Shown: positions 8,532 to 16,790 of the stretch, one piece after another | How positions within the stretch are numbered: the stretch's first letter is position 1 | Layout of the letters: every line of letters starts with the position of its first letter | NCBI GenBank assembly: GCA_003258405.1 | Contig: QKPN01000021.1 | Span: forward strand, 23,340-87,339 | DNA: 64,000 nt | Direction: 5' to 3' | Source of the DNA: Rhodobacteraceae bacterium DSL-40 | GTDB lineage: Bacteria > Pseudomonadota > Alphaproteobacteria > Rhodobacterales > Rhodobacteraceae | Notes under the pieces: model-generated | What the model was told of the DNA's origin: nothing | The model's input: the letters and a program-made list of their open reading frames with translations, nothing else | Database searches by the model: none | Translations under genes and position numbers: made by a program

Positions 8532-9476
8532 TCAATCGAGCGGTTTCAGCCGCGCCTCGATCCGGGCGCGCTGGTCTTCGAGGAAGGGGGGCAGGGAGAG
8601 GCCCTCGCCCATCGTCTCGCGGGGCTCGTCCACGTCGAAGCCCGGTCCGTCGGTCGCGATCTCGAAGAGGACGCCGCCCGGTTCACGGAAGTAGAGCGAG
8701 CGGAAATAGTAGCGTTCGACTTCACCGGAATTCGGCACGCCGAGCTCGCGGAGCCGGGTTGCCCAGGCGGTGAGCGTTTCCGGGTCCGGGGTGCGGAAGG
8801 CGACATGGTGCACCGCGCCTGCGCCCTGCTGCGCCACCGGCAGGCCGGGATCTTCGGTCACGTGGATCTCGGCCGCGGCGCCGCCCGCGCCCGTCTCGAA
8901 GATGTGGATCACCGGCCCGCTGCCGCCGGGGGCGGCGCACTCGCCCTTGCGGCGGAAGTTCATCACGCCGGTGAGGACGGCTTCGGTGGGGGCAAGCCGC
9001 GGCACCGACAGGGTAACGGGACCGAGGCCGAGGATCTGGTGCTCCATCGGAACCGGGCTTCGTTCCCAGGGGTGGCCCGGGCGGCCCGGATCGGCGGTGA
9101 AGCGCAGGCGCTGGCCTTCCGGATCCTCGGCGTCGAGCGTGGCGCGCCCGGCGGTCTCGGTAATGGCGCCGGGCGAGAGGCCGGCGTCGCGCAGGCGTGC
9201 CGCCCAGTAGTCGAGGCTCGCCTCGGGCACGCGCAGGCCGGTGCGGCCGATCGCGCGGGTGCCGCGGCGTTCGGGGCCGACGGGCCAGTCGAAGAAGGTG
9301 ATGTCGCTGCCCGGGCTGCCGGCACCATCGGCGAAGAAGAGGTGATAGGCGGAGGTGTCATCCTGGTTCACCGTCTTCTTTACGCGCCGGAGCCCGAGGG
9401 TGCCGGTGTAGAAGCGGTTGTTGGCGGCGGCGTCGGCGGTGATCGCCGTGAGGTGGTGAAGTCCTGTGAGTTCCAT
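8532..9476 (-). CDS. Ring-cleaving VOC dioxygenase (MhqO-like)
   Basis: A 314-aa double-VOC protein of the LinE/PcpA/MhqO type, proposed to open hydroquinone rings. Metal ligands are the second histidine of GLHHLT (residue 8), the second histidine of AVHHVAF near residue 220 and the glutamate of VLFEIATDGPGF. The start ATG at 9476 follows GGAAAGGAGG, an excellent ribosome site. The end, GEGLSLPPFLEDQR, shows where a normal protein of this family stops, and so marks the domain border in the fused paralogue at 6215-7744. It heads an operon with the FMN reductase and diverges from a LysR gene. Confidence 0.85.
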   Translation of the reverse strand: MELTGLHHLTAITADAAANNRFYTGTLGLRRVKKTVNQDDTSAYHLFFADGAGSPGSDITFFDWPVGPERRGTRAIGRTGLRVPEASLDYWAARLRDAGLSPGAITETAGRATLDAEDPEGQRLRFTADPGRPGHPWERSPVPMEHQILGLGPVTLSVPRLAPTEAVLTGVMNFRRKGECAAPGGSGPVIHIFETGAGGAAAEIHVTEDPGLPVAQQGAGAVHHVAFRTPDPETLTAWATRLRELGVPNSGEVERYYFRSLYFREPGGVLFEIATDGPGFDVDEPRETMGEGLSLPPFLEDQRARIEARLKPLD

Positions 9477-9656
9477 GGGTGGTCCTCCTTTCCCGACTTG
9501 AATAAAGCGCGATGCGGCGCCTTGTGCAGGGGGCGGCGGGCCAACCGGGTGTTCGCGCGGGAGAAACGGCGGGGTCTTGCCCGGCGTGGCCGCACCGGGG
9601 CGATTTCCTGCGCGGAGGCAATTCCCCCGGTGGCGGTTTTGCGGCAGGCTTGCGCC

Positions 9657-10568
9657 ATGAAATGGACGCTCAATGATATCGAGACCTTTTTGGCGGTGAT
9701 CGAGGCCGGGAGCATTTCCGGCGCGGCGGCGCGGGCCAATCTGGCGAAATCGGTGGTGAGCAAGCGGGTGAGCGCCTTCGAGCAGGCGCTGGGCACGCCG
9801 CTTTTCACCCGCCATGCCGGGCGCATTGCGCCGACTGACGGGGCGCTCGCGCTGGCGGAACGGCTGCGCCCGGCGCTGGCCGAACTGGTCGCCGCGGCGG
9901 AAGGGGCTGCCTCGGGGCCGCGCGGCCTGCGCGGGCGCCTGGCGATCTCGGCGCCGATGAGCTTCGGGATCCGCCATCTCGGGCCCGTCGTCGCGGATTT
10001 CGCCGTCGCGCATCCCGATCTCGAGATCGTGCTCGATTATGACGATCAGATCACGCGGCTGGCCCCGGCAGGCTTCGATGTCGCAGTGCGGATCGGGGTG
10101 CTGGCCGACAGCACGCTTGTCGCGCGCAAGCTTTGCGAGGACCGGCGGGCGGTGGTGGCGAGCCCCGGATACCTTGCGCAGCATGGGGCGCTCGAGTCTC
10201 CGGCGGATCTCGCGCGCCATCGGGCGATCAACTATCTCAACCTCAGGCTCGGCGATGTCTGGAGCTTTCCGGCGGAGGTGCCGCTGCCGCAGCCCGGCCG
10301 TATCAGCACCAACAACGGCGAGGCGATCCGCGACATGGCGCTCGCCGGGCTCGGCCTCGCGCTGCTGCCGCTCTTCATCGTGCATGATGCACTGGGGTCG
10401 GGCCGGCTCGTGCAGGTGCTGCCGGAGCTCGCGCCCGAACCGCTGCCGATCAGCGCGGTCTGGCCGCCCGCCCGGCCGATGCCGGGCAAGGTGAGGCTCT
10501 TCGTCGATCACCTTGCCGGAGCCTTCGGCGGCACCCCGCCCTGGCAGGTGGCGGCAGGTCAGGGTTAA
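9657..10568 (+). CDS. LysR-family transcriptional regulator
   Basis: A 303-aa LTTR with an N-terminal winged HTH (residues 4-62: DIETFLAVIEAGSISGAAARANLAKSVVSKRV pattern given here by its first and last motifs DIETFLAV and SVVSKRV) and a substrate-binding domain of the CrgA/DmlR-like branch (LRGRLAISAP, RIGVLADSTL). It diverges from the dioxygenase-FMN reductase pair over 180 bases, the classic LTTR layout, and probably senses quinones or catechols. A clear dyad operator in the gap was not found. The frame stays open far upstream, but the ATG at 9657 is where the HTH begins. Confidence 0.88.
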   Translation: MKWTLNDIETFLAVIEAGSISGAAARANLAKSVVSKRVSAFEQALGTPLFTRHAGRIAPTDGALALAERLRPALAELVAAAEGAASGPRGLRGRLAISAPMSFGIRHLGPVVADFAVAHPDLEIVLDYDDQITRLAPAGFDVAVRIGVLADSTLVARKLCEDRRAVVASPGYLAQHGALESPADLARHRAINYLNLRLGDVWSFPAEVPLPQPGRISTNNGEAIRDMALAGLGLALLPLFIVHDALGSGRLVQVLPELAPEPLPISAVWPPARPMPGKVRLFVDHLAGAFGGTPPWQVAAGQG

Positions 10569-10632
10569 CCGCTCGCATCTTTACCTTTGCTCAATCTTTG
10601 AGGACCTGAGTGGATGGCACTCCGGCGCGGTC

Positions 10633-11241
10633 ATGCCCCGAACGCCGGTTATTTCAGAAGACCATTTTTGCCGGACGAAGGAGATTTTCGATGAGCAGAG
10701 TCCGCTGCCGTGGAGGCAGGCCATCCGGGATCGTGCAGAAGGGGAGCGGGGCGGGCTCGTGGCCGCGCACCGCGCGCCGGGGGCCGAGGCCGTGAGCGTC
10801 TTTCGCATCGTCTTTCAGTCGATCGTCGGCCTGCTCTTCGCCGGGCTCGCGATCATGGCGCTTTCACCGCTCATGGCGGGGTTCGCCGATGGGCAGGGGG
10901 CGGTCTGGCTGATGCTGTTGCCGCTGGCGGCCGTGACACTCCTCGTGGGCCTTGCCCCCACGCTCCGCCAGGCCTTCGGACGGGGGTGTCTTTGCGTCGG
11001 CGGCGCGATCTTCCTGCTGCCGATCTCGACGATGATCCTTTCGAGCGTTGTCTTCGTCGAGACTGTGGATGTGGCGGATAGCGCCGACACGGCCGTCGCG
11101 GCGGCCGGGGGCGCGCTTGCGGGCGGCATGATGACGGGGCTCGCCGGGGTCGTTGGCTTCTTCCTTGGCGGGTTCCTCCTGCTCCTGGGGCTCGTGCTGT
11201 CGCTCGGCGGGCGCAGGGAGGTCCTGGTCTTTCGGGGATGA
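10633..11241 (+). CDS. Small multi-pass membrane protein, unknown function
   Basis: I do not recognise the family. After a polar N-terminus (about 55 residues, charged) there are four hydrophobic segments: VFRIVFQSIVGLLFAGLAIM, VWLMLLPLAAVTLLVGL, CLCVGGAIFLLPISTMIL and a glycine-rich last segment ending FLLLLGLVLSL. The start is uncertain: ATG 10633 gives 202 aa, while a GTG at 10792 would give a protein that begins just before the first membrane segment and looks more natural. It converges on mmsA with a hairpin between. Nothing in the context gives a role. Confidence 0.55.
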   Translation: MPRTPVISEDHFCRTKEIFDEQSPLPWRQAIRDRAEGERGGLVAAHRAPGAEAVSVFRIVFQSIVGLLFAGLAIMALSPLMAGFADGQGAVWLMLLPLAAVTLLVGLAPTLRQAFGRGCLCVGGAIFLLPISTMILSSVVFVETVDVADSADTAVAAAGGALAGGMMTGLAGVVGFFLGGFLLLLGLVLSLGGRREVLVFRG

Positions 11242-11254
11242 GGCCAAGGTTCGA

Positions 11255-11282
11255 GCCGCGGCTTGCGCCGCGGCCCGGTTTT
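11255..11282. terminator. GC hairpin between convergent genes
   Basis: GCCGCGGC-TTGC-GCCGCGGC, a perfect 8-bp stem, followed by CCGGTTTT on the plus strand. It lies between the end of the membrane-protein gene (11241) and the end of mmsA (11294) and fits a terminator for the plus-strand gene. Confidence 0.6.
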
Positions 11283-11293
11283 CGTGGGAAAGG

Positions 11294-12796
11294 TCAGCCG
11301 AGGGTCGGCATGACGAACTCGGCATCGGTGCGCTGGCCGGTGGGCCAGCGGAGCGTCGTCGTCTTGATGCGGGTGTAGAAGCGGATGCCTTCCATCCCGT
11401 GGATCGCGTGATCGCCGAAGATGGAGGCTTTCCAGCCGCCGAAGCTGTGGAAGGCCATCGGCACCGGGATCGGCACGTTCACGCCCACCATGCCGACCTC
11501 GATGTCCTGGGCGAAGGCGCGCGCGGTGTCGCCGTCGCGGGTGAAGATCGCGGTGCCGTTGGCATACTGGCAGGAGGAAATGAGATCGACCGCCTCCTGA
11601 TAGCTGTTGCTGCGCACGACCGAGAGCACGGGGCCGAAGATCTCTTCCTGCCAGACCGACATCTCGGGGGTCACGTTGTCGAGGAGCGTGCCGCCGATGT
11701 AGTAGCCGTTCTCGTAGCCCTGCTTGTCCTGACGGAAGCTACGACCGTCGGTGACGACCTTGGCGCCTTGGGCTTCGCCCTTGTCGATCAGGCCGCGGAT
11801 GCGCTCAAGCGCCTGCTGGGTGACGATCGGACCCATCTCGGAGGCGGTGTCGGACGCCGGGCCGACCTTCAGCGCCTCGATCTTCGGCACGAGGCGCTCG
11901 ATCAGCGCGTCCGCCACCGCGTCCGTCACCGGGACCGCGACGGAGATCGCCATGCAGCGCTCGCCCGCCGAGCCGAAGGCTGCGCCCATCAGTGCGTTGG
12001 CCGCCATGTCGAGATCGGCGTCGGGCATGATGACGGCGTGGTTCTTCGCCCCTCCGAGCGCCTGGACGCGCTTGCCGTTGGCGCTGCCGGTCTCGTGGAT
12101 GTACTTTGCAATCGGGGTCGAGCCCACGAAGGAGATCGCGGCGACATCGGGGTGGTGGAGCAGGGTGTCGACGGCGAGCTTGTCCCCCTGAATGACGTTG
12201 AAGACGCCTGCGGGCAGGCCCGCTTCGGTCAGCCATTCCGCCATCAGCAGCGAAGCGGAAGGATCGCGTTCGGAGGGCTTCAGCACAAAGGTGTTGCCGC
12301 AGGCCAGCGCCACCGGGAACATCCACATCGGCACCATGGTCGGGAAGTTGAAGGGCGTGATGCCCGCGACCACGCCGAGGCTCTGGCGGATGTTGTAGGT
12401 GTCGACGCCGGTGCCGACGTTTTCGGAAAAGTCGCCCTTGAGATGCGTGGGCACGCCCACAGCGAACTCGACGACCTCGAGGCCGCGGGTCACTTCGCCG
12501 AGTGCATCGTCATGCGTCTTGCCATGTTCGGAGGAGATGGCGCGGGCGAGCTCGTCGGCGCGCTCCCAGAGGATCGACTTGAAGCGGTCGAGGATACGCG
12601 CGCGGCGGAGCGCGGGGGTCTTCGACCAGGCTGGCCAGGCAGCGCGGGCGGACGCAACGGCGGTATTCACTTCCTCGACAGAGGCGAGCGCCACGGTTTT
12701 GCTGCTCTCACCGGTCGCCGGGTCGAAGACCGGCTGGCTGCGGCCCGAGGTTCCGGCCACGCGGGCGTTGTCGATATAGTGGGCGATCTCGATCAT
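11294..12796 (-). CDS. mmsA: Methylmalonate/malonate-semialdehyde dehydrogenase (CoA-acylating)
   Basis: A 500-aa aldehyde dehydrogenase that converts (methyl)malonate semialdehyde to propionyl- or acetyl-CoA, the last step of valine and inositol breakdown. The MMSDH-specific surroundings of the catalytic cysteine, G-S-A-G-E-R-C-M, are present near residue 285, with [13 protein letters not shown] and the [15 protein letters not shown] segment near 150. The length is typical. A LysR gene diverges 146 bases away, with a palindrome between. About 3 kb to the right the inositol cluster starts but contains no iolA of its own, so this enzyme plausibly completes that pathway (IolA role). Confidence 0.93.
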   Translation of the reverse strand: MIEIAHYIDNARVAGTSGRSQPVFDPATGESSKTVALASVEEVNTAVASARAAWPAWSKTPALRRARILDRFKSILWERADELARAISSEHGKTHDDALGEVTRGLEVVEFAVGVPTHLKGDFSENVGTGVDTYNIRQSLGVVAGITPFNFPTMVPMWMFPVALACGNTFVLKPSERDPSASLLMAEWLTEAGLPAGVFNVIQGDKLAVDTLLHHPDVAAISFVGSTPIAKYIHETGSANGKRVQALGGAKNHAVIMPDADLDMAANALMGAAFGSAGERCMAISVAVPVTDAVADALIERLVPKIEALKVGPASDTASEMGPIVTQQALERIRGLIDKGEAQGAKVVTDGRSFRQDKQGYENGYYIGGTLLDNVTPEMSVWQEEIFGPVLSVVRSNSYQEAVDLISSCQYANGTAIFTRDGDTARAFAQDIEVGMVGVNVPIPVPMAFHSFGGWKASIFGDHAIHGMEGIRFYTRIKTTTLRWPTGQRTDAEFVMPTLG

Positions 12797-12883
12797 TGGT
12801 GCGCTCCCTTTGCGATCCTGTGTCGTCTGGGGCGGAAGGTATGTTTGCAGCGGTGCGGGGTAAATGGTAGTCTTTGGAAGTTA

Positions 12884-12903
12884 GTTATGCGTATTTGCAT
12901 AAC
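12884..12903. promoter_or_regulatory. Palindromic operator between mmsA and its divergent LysR gene
   Basis: GTTATGC-GTATTT-GCATAAC, a perfect 7-bp inverted repeat with 6-base spacer. It contains ATGC-N6-GCAT, matching the T-N11-A type of LysR box. It lies 40 bases before the chosen LysR start and 88 bases before mmsA, so it can control both. Confidence 0.7.
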
Positions 12904-12942
12904 ATGGCGCTTGCAGAGCATGGCAGCGGAGGCCGGGCGGCG

Positions 12943-13881
12943 ATGGACTGGGAGGATGCGCGGCTGTTTCTGACCGTGGCGCGCGAGGGCCGCCTTCTGG
13001 GCGCGGCGAAGCGGCTCGGGATCAACCAGTCGACGCTGAGCCGGCGCCTCACGCATCTCGAGCGCGATCTTCAGACCACGCTGGTGGTGCGGGGGCCGCA
13101 GGGCTGTGCGCTGACCGCGGAGGGGCAGGCCCTTGCCCAGCGGCTCGAGCGGGCGGAGGATGCCCTGCTCGAGGGCGAGGCGCTCTTTCGCGACCGATCG
13201 ACGCGGGTTTCGGGCACGGTGCGGATCGGTACTCCGGATGGCTTCGGGGTGCATTTTCTCGCCCCGCGGCTCAATTGGCTCGCCACCCGGCACCCGGACC
13301 TCGCCCTGGAGCTGGTGCCGGTGCCGCGCAGCTTCTCGCTCTCGCAGCGGGAGGCGGATGTCGCGATCATCGTCGGGCGGCCGGAGCGCGGGCGGGCGGT
13401 GGTGAGCCGGCTCACGGATTATTCGCTCGGGCTCTATGCGGCGCAGGACTATCTCGCGGAGATGGGCGCGCCCAAGGCGCCGGAGGATCTCGCGGCCCAC
13501 CGGCTCGTGGGCTACGTCGAGGATCTGCTCTATGCCCGTACGCTCGACTATGCCGCGGAGTTCTTCGGTGCCTTGCCGCCGCGGATCGCGATCTCGAGCG
13601 CGCTCGGGCAGTTCGAGGCGGTGCGGGCGGGGGCGGGCGTCGGTGTACTCCACGACTATATCGCGCGGAAAGAAGCCGGCCTCGTGCGGCTCATGCCGGA
13701 GATCTCGGTGCGGCGCTCCTACTGGCTCGCCTATCACGAGAGCCAGCGGGCCATTCACCGGGTGCAGGCGGTGGTAAGCTTCATCAAGGCTGCGGTTGCG
13801 CGCGAGCCGGGCTGGGTGATCGACGGGAGCGGGGGGCCGGGCGCTCAGGCGAGCGCGGCGAGACCTTCCCAGACGAGATAG
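12943..13881 (+). CDS. LysR-family regulator, probable control of mmsA
   Basis: A 312-aa LTTR: HTH at residues 1-60 (MDWEDARLFLTVAREG, LGINQSTLSRRLTHLE) and a C-terminal effector domain (VSGTVRIGTPDGFG, GVGVLHDYIA). The ATG at 12943 places the HTH at the N-terminus with a GGAGG-like site upstream; in-frame ATGs at 12874 and 12904 overlap the palindromic operator and are less likely. Divergent pairing with mmsA suggests it senses a valine or inositol breakdown product, which is inference. Its last 37 bases overlap the convergent TauE-like gene. Confidence 0.86.
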   Translation: MDWEDARLFLTVAREGRLLGAAKRLGINQSTLSRRLTHLERDLQTTLVVRGPQGCALTAEGQALAQRLERAEDALLEGEALFRDRSTRVSGTVRIGTPDGFGVHFLAPRLNWLATRHPDLALELVPVPRSFSLSQREADVAIIVGRPERGRAVVSRLTDYSLGLYAAQDYLAEMGAPKAPEDLAAHRLVGYVEDLLYARTLDYAAEFFGALPPRIAISSALGQFEAVRAGAGVGVLHDYIARKEAGLVRLMPEISVRRSYWLAYHESQRAIHRVQAVVSFIKAAVAREPGWVIDGSGGPGAQASAARPSQTR

Positions 13882-14588
13882 ACCGAGAGCACGAAGAGCG
13901 TCACCTGGATGAAGGCGATGTAGATCCGGTCGGGCAGCCACTGGGTGATCTTGCGACCCGTCAGAACACCCGCCGCGGCGATGGCCGCCATGGCGAAGAA
14001 CCCCTTCCAGGCGAAGTCATGCATCAGGCCGACGGCGGCATAGGCCGGCAGCTTGCAGAGATTGACCGCGGCAAAGACGATGGTGACGGTGCCGGCGTAG
14101 TTCATCTTGGGCAGGCCCTGGGGCAGCACGAAGGCCTGGAAGGGCGGGGCCCCCGAATGCGAGATGAAGCTGGTTATGCCGGTGAGGATGCCCCAGAACA
14201 CGCCCTTGCGCGCATCAAACGGATGCGGCGCCGTCTGGGCGCGCAGTTTTCGCACCGTGGCCTGGATGCAGTAGGAGAGGCCGATCGCGCCGGTCAGGAG
14301 CGTTGCGAGCGGCCCCGAGAGCCAGCCTGCGAGCAGAGCCGCGATGGCGACGCCCGCGGCGCCGGCAGGGATCAGCACCTTGAGGTTCGGCGTGGAATAT
14401 TCGTGGCGGTAGAGCCATACGCCGAAGACGTCGCTCGCGATATAGACCGGCAGCAGCACGCCCGCTGCGGTGAGCGGGTCCATCCAGATCGAGAGGAGCG
14501 GGATCGCCAGCGCAGCGGCGGAAGAGAGCCCGCCCTTCGAGGTGCCGACGATGAACGCCGCGAGTGCGTAGAGCGCGAAATGGTCCAA
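13845..14588 (-). CDS. TauE/SafE-family membrane permease
   Basis: A 247-aa integral membrane protein of about eight hydrophobic segments. The N-terminal motif IVGTSKGGLSSAAALAIP and the central half-repeat ISHSGAPPFQAFVLPQGLPK identify the TauE/SafE (DUF81) anion-exporter family. A TTG at 14588 with GGAG 9-10 bases upstream is the likeliest start: an ATG is absent near the start of homology, and the frame further upstream runs through the LacI gene. It follows the LacI regulator by 25 bases and overlaps the convergent LysR gene at its 3' end. Substrate unknown; export of an organic sulfonate or acid is possible. Confidence 0.8.
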   Translation of the reverse strand: MDHFALYALAAFIVGTSKGGLSSAAALAIPLLSIWMDPLTAAGVLLPVYIASDVFGVWLYRHEYSTPNLKVLIPAGAAGVAIAALLAGWLSGPLATLLTGAIGLSYCIQATVRKLRAQTAPHPFDARKGVFWGILTGITSFISHSGAPPFQAFVLPQGLPKMNYAGTVTIVFAAVNLCKLPAYAAVGLMHDFAWKGFFAMAAIAAAGVLTGRKITQWLPDRIYIAFIQVTLFVLSVYLVWEGLAALA

Positions 14589-14613
14589 GGAGGAACGCTC
14601 CGTGTCTGGGGGG

Positions 14614-15627
14614 TCAGGTGCTCGAGCGCGCGACGAAGAGGCCGGGCAGGATCGCATCGCCGCTCCGTTTGCCCTCGAGGATTTCGACCAGCGCCTCGGC
14701 CATGTTGGTGATCGGCTGGCGGTAGGTGGTGAGCCCATAGGCGGGCGAGGCCGCGAGCGGGATGTCGTCGAAACCGGTGACCGCGATGTCCTCGGGCACG
14801 CGGAGGCCGAGCCGATGGCGCAGGCCGTCCATCGCGCCGATGGCGATGATGTCGTTCTCGCAGACCAGCACATCGGGCATCTCGGCCGGGGCGCGGCCCT
14901 CGAGCGCGGGCAGGATGCCGTCGATCGCGCAGAGGAAATCATACTGGGAGACATGGATCGCGGGCGGAGTCGTGCCGGTCCTTTCACGCCAGTAGGCGAG
15001 GAAGCCCGGCTTGCGGTCGAGCTTGGCGCTCTGGGTATCCGGGCCGGCGACAAAAAGCGGCCGGCGGCGGCCTCGGGCGAGCAGGTGATCGGCAATCGCG
15101 CGCATGGCGGCCTGGTCGTCGCAGGCGATGTTGAGCGTGTTGGGGTTCTGGCTCAGGCGGGCGAAGATGATGAGCTTCTTCACCCGGCGCGCACCGAGTG
15201 CGGTGTGAAGCGCGCGGTCGTCGAAGCGGGTGCCGATGACGACGGCGGCATCGACGCGGCGCTGGCTCGCGGCGAGGAGCGCAGAGGAAGCGTCGGCATC
15301 GCCCGTCATGTTGACAAGCAGCGTGCCCCAGCCCTCGCGGCGCAGGATGCGCGTGAGCCGCTCGAGCATGACGAGCTTGTGGGGATTGGAGAAATCGTCG
15401 GTAACGATCGCAACGAGGTTCGAGCGGTCGGAGGCAAGCGAGGCGGCGAGCAGGTCCGGCGCATAGCCCAGACGCTCGGCTGCGGCGAGTACCTTCTGTC
15501 GGGTCTTCTTGGAGATCGAGGCGTCCTTCTTGAAGGCGCGCGCGACCGTCCAGCGCGAAACGCCCGCTTCGGCGGCCACATCGTCGGCGGTCACCGTGTC
15601 GCTCTCAAAGAACCTGCTGTCGTCCAT
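14614..15627 (-). CDS. LacI-family regulator, probable repressor of the inositol cluster
   Basis: A 337-aa LacI/GalR repressor. The HTH sits slightly inside the N-terminus (residues 13-60: VTADDVAAEAGVSRWTVARAF and LGYAPDLLAASL marks), with a hinge and a periplasmic-binding-protein-like sensor domain (GTRFDDRALH, CDDQAAMRAIADHLLARG, ENDIIAIGAMDGLRHRLG, GFDDIPLAASP). The start ATG at 15627 follows CGGGAGAG. It diverges from iolG over 152 bases that contain two strong palindromes of the LacI type. It is likely that it represses both itself (with the TauE gene) and the iol run, with inositol or an intermediate as inducer. In rhizobia this job is often done by an RpiR-type IolR, so this is a different solution. 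Confidence 0.87.
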   Translation of the reverse strand: MDDSRFFESDTVTADDVAAEAGVSRWTVARAFKKDASISKKTRQKVLAAAERLGYAPDLLAASLASDRSNLVAIVTDDFSNPHKLVMLERLTRILRREGWGTLLVNMTGDADASSALLAASQRRVDAAVVIGTRFDDRALHTALGARRVKKLIIFARLSQNPNTLNIACDDQAAMRAIADHLLARGRRRPLFVAGPDTQSAKLDRKPGFLAYWRERTGTTPPAIHVSQYDFLCAIDGILPALEGRAPAEMPDVLVCENDIIAIGAMDGLRHRLGLRVPEDIAVTGFDDIPLAASPAYGLTTYRQPITNMAEALVEILEGKRSGDAILPGLFVARSST

Positions 15628-15679
15628 GCGCTCTCCCGTTGGGGGCAGGATAGCCTGCGGGGCGGGGCGCGGAAAGGAG

Positions 15680-15697
15680 TTTGCACGCGAGTGCAAA
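15680..15697. promoter_or_regulatory. LacI-type operator 1
   Basis: TTTGCACGCGAGTGCAAA, an 18-bp nearly perfect palindrome with central CG, typical of LacI-family sites. It lies in the gap between the divergent LacI and iolG genes. Confidence 0.8.
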
Positions 15698-15703
15698 TTA
15701 TTC

Positions 15704-15719
15704 TTGCACGCGCGTGCAG
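15704..15719. promoter_or_regulatory. LacI-type operator 2
   Basis: TTGCACGCGCGTGCAG shares the TTGCACGCG half-site with operator 1. The two centres are 23 bases apart, about two helical turns, so two dimers would sit on the same DNA face. Confidence 0.78.
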
Positions 15720-15779
15720 ATTCGGCGATGGTTGGAAAAACGAGATGCAGAAGCATCTGAATCGGGAGGTATCGCTAGA

Positions 15780-16790
15780 ATGCTCGGGGTCGCCCTGCTC
15801 GGGGCTGGTCGTATCGGCCAGGTCCATGCAAAATCCATCACCGCGAACGAAGGCTGCCGGCTCATCGCCGTGGCGGACGTGTTCGAGGAGGCCGCGCGGA
15901 CGCTTGCGGCGGCCTATGGTGCCGAGGCGCGGAGCGTCGAGGCGATCCTCGCCGATCCGGCGGTGGAGGCGGTGCTCATCGCCACCTCGACGGACACCCA
16001 TTCCGATCTGATCGAGGCCGCGACCGCCGCCGGCAAGGCTGTGCTCTGCGAGAAGCCGGTGGATCTCTCGCTCGAGCGTGCGCTTGCCTGTCTCGGCCGG
16101 GTCGAGGCGTCGGCGCGGCCGGTGATGGTTGGCTTCAACCGCCGGTTCGATCCGAATTTCGCCGCGCTCAAGGCCGCATTCGATGCGGGCGAGATTGGCA
16201 AGGGGGAGCTTCTCTCGATCACCTCCTTCGATCCCGCGCCGCCCCCGGTTTCCTACATCAAGGTCTCGGGCGGGCTTTTCCGCGACATGATGATCCATGA
16301 CTTCGATATGGCCTGCTGGATCATGGGCGGGGCGCCCGCGACCGTGAGCGCCGTCGGCTCCGCGATCGTCGACCCGGAAATCGGTGCGGCGGGTGATGTG
16401 GATACCGCGGTGGTGACGCTCACCTGGGCCGACGGGCGGATTGCCGTGATCCGCAATTCGCGCCGGGCGGCTTACGGCTATGACCAGCGCGTCGAACTGC
16501 TGGGCTCCGAGGGGTTGCTCGCGGCGCAGAACGTGCTGGAGAACACGGTGGAGAAAACCACCGCGGCGGGGAAGGTTTCGGCCAAGCCCGAGTTCTTCTT
16601 CCTCGAGCGCTACATGCGGGCCTATGAGATCGAGTGGACGGCTTTCGTCGAGGCGCTGAAGGCAGGCGCGGCGATGCCGGTTTCGCTGGCCGAGGGGGTC
16701 GCGGCGCTGGCCTGCGCCGAGGCGGCGACGCGCTCGGCGGCGACGGGCGCGCGGGTCTCGATCACGCCGGACATGCTGGGAGCCGCATGA
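15780..16790 (+). CDS. iolG: Inositol 2-dehydrogenase (Gfo/Idh/MocA family)
   Basis: Oxidises myo-inositol to scyllo-inosose with NAD. 336 aa, with the Rossmann fingerprint G-A-G-R-I-G near residues 8-13, the catalytic lysine in CEKPVDL near residue 94, and DMMIHDFDMACW carrying the Asp and His active-site residues near 170. The ATG at 15780 follows GGGAGGT. It is first in the rightward run, under the two LacI operators, and overlaps the next gene by ATGA. The second Gfo/Idh gene at 20695 may use another inositol isomer, so which one acts on myo-inositol is inference. Confidence 0.88.
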   Translation: MLGVALLGAGRIGQVHAKSITANEGCRLIAVADVFEEAARTLAAAYGAEARSVEAILADPAVEAVLIATSTDTHSDLIEAATAAGKAVLCEKPVDLSLERALACLGRVEASARPVMVGFNRRFDPNFAALKAAFDAGEIGKGELLSITSFDPAPPPVSYIKVSGGLFRDMMIHDFDMACWIMGGAPATVSAVGSAIVDPEIGAAGDVDTAVVTLTWADGRIAVIRNSRRAAYGYDQRVELLGSEGLLAAQNVLENTVEKTTAAGKVSAKPEFFFLERYMRAYEIEWTAFVEALKAGAAMPVSLAEGVAALACAEAATRSAATGARVSITPDMLGAA

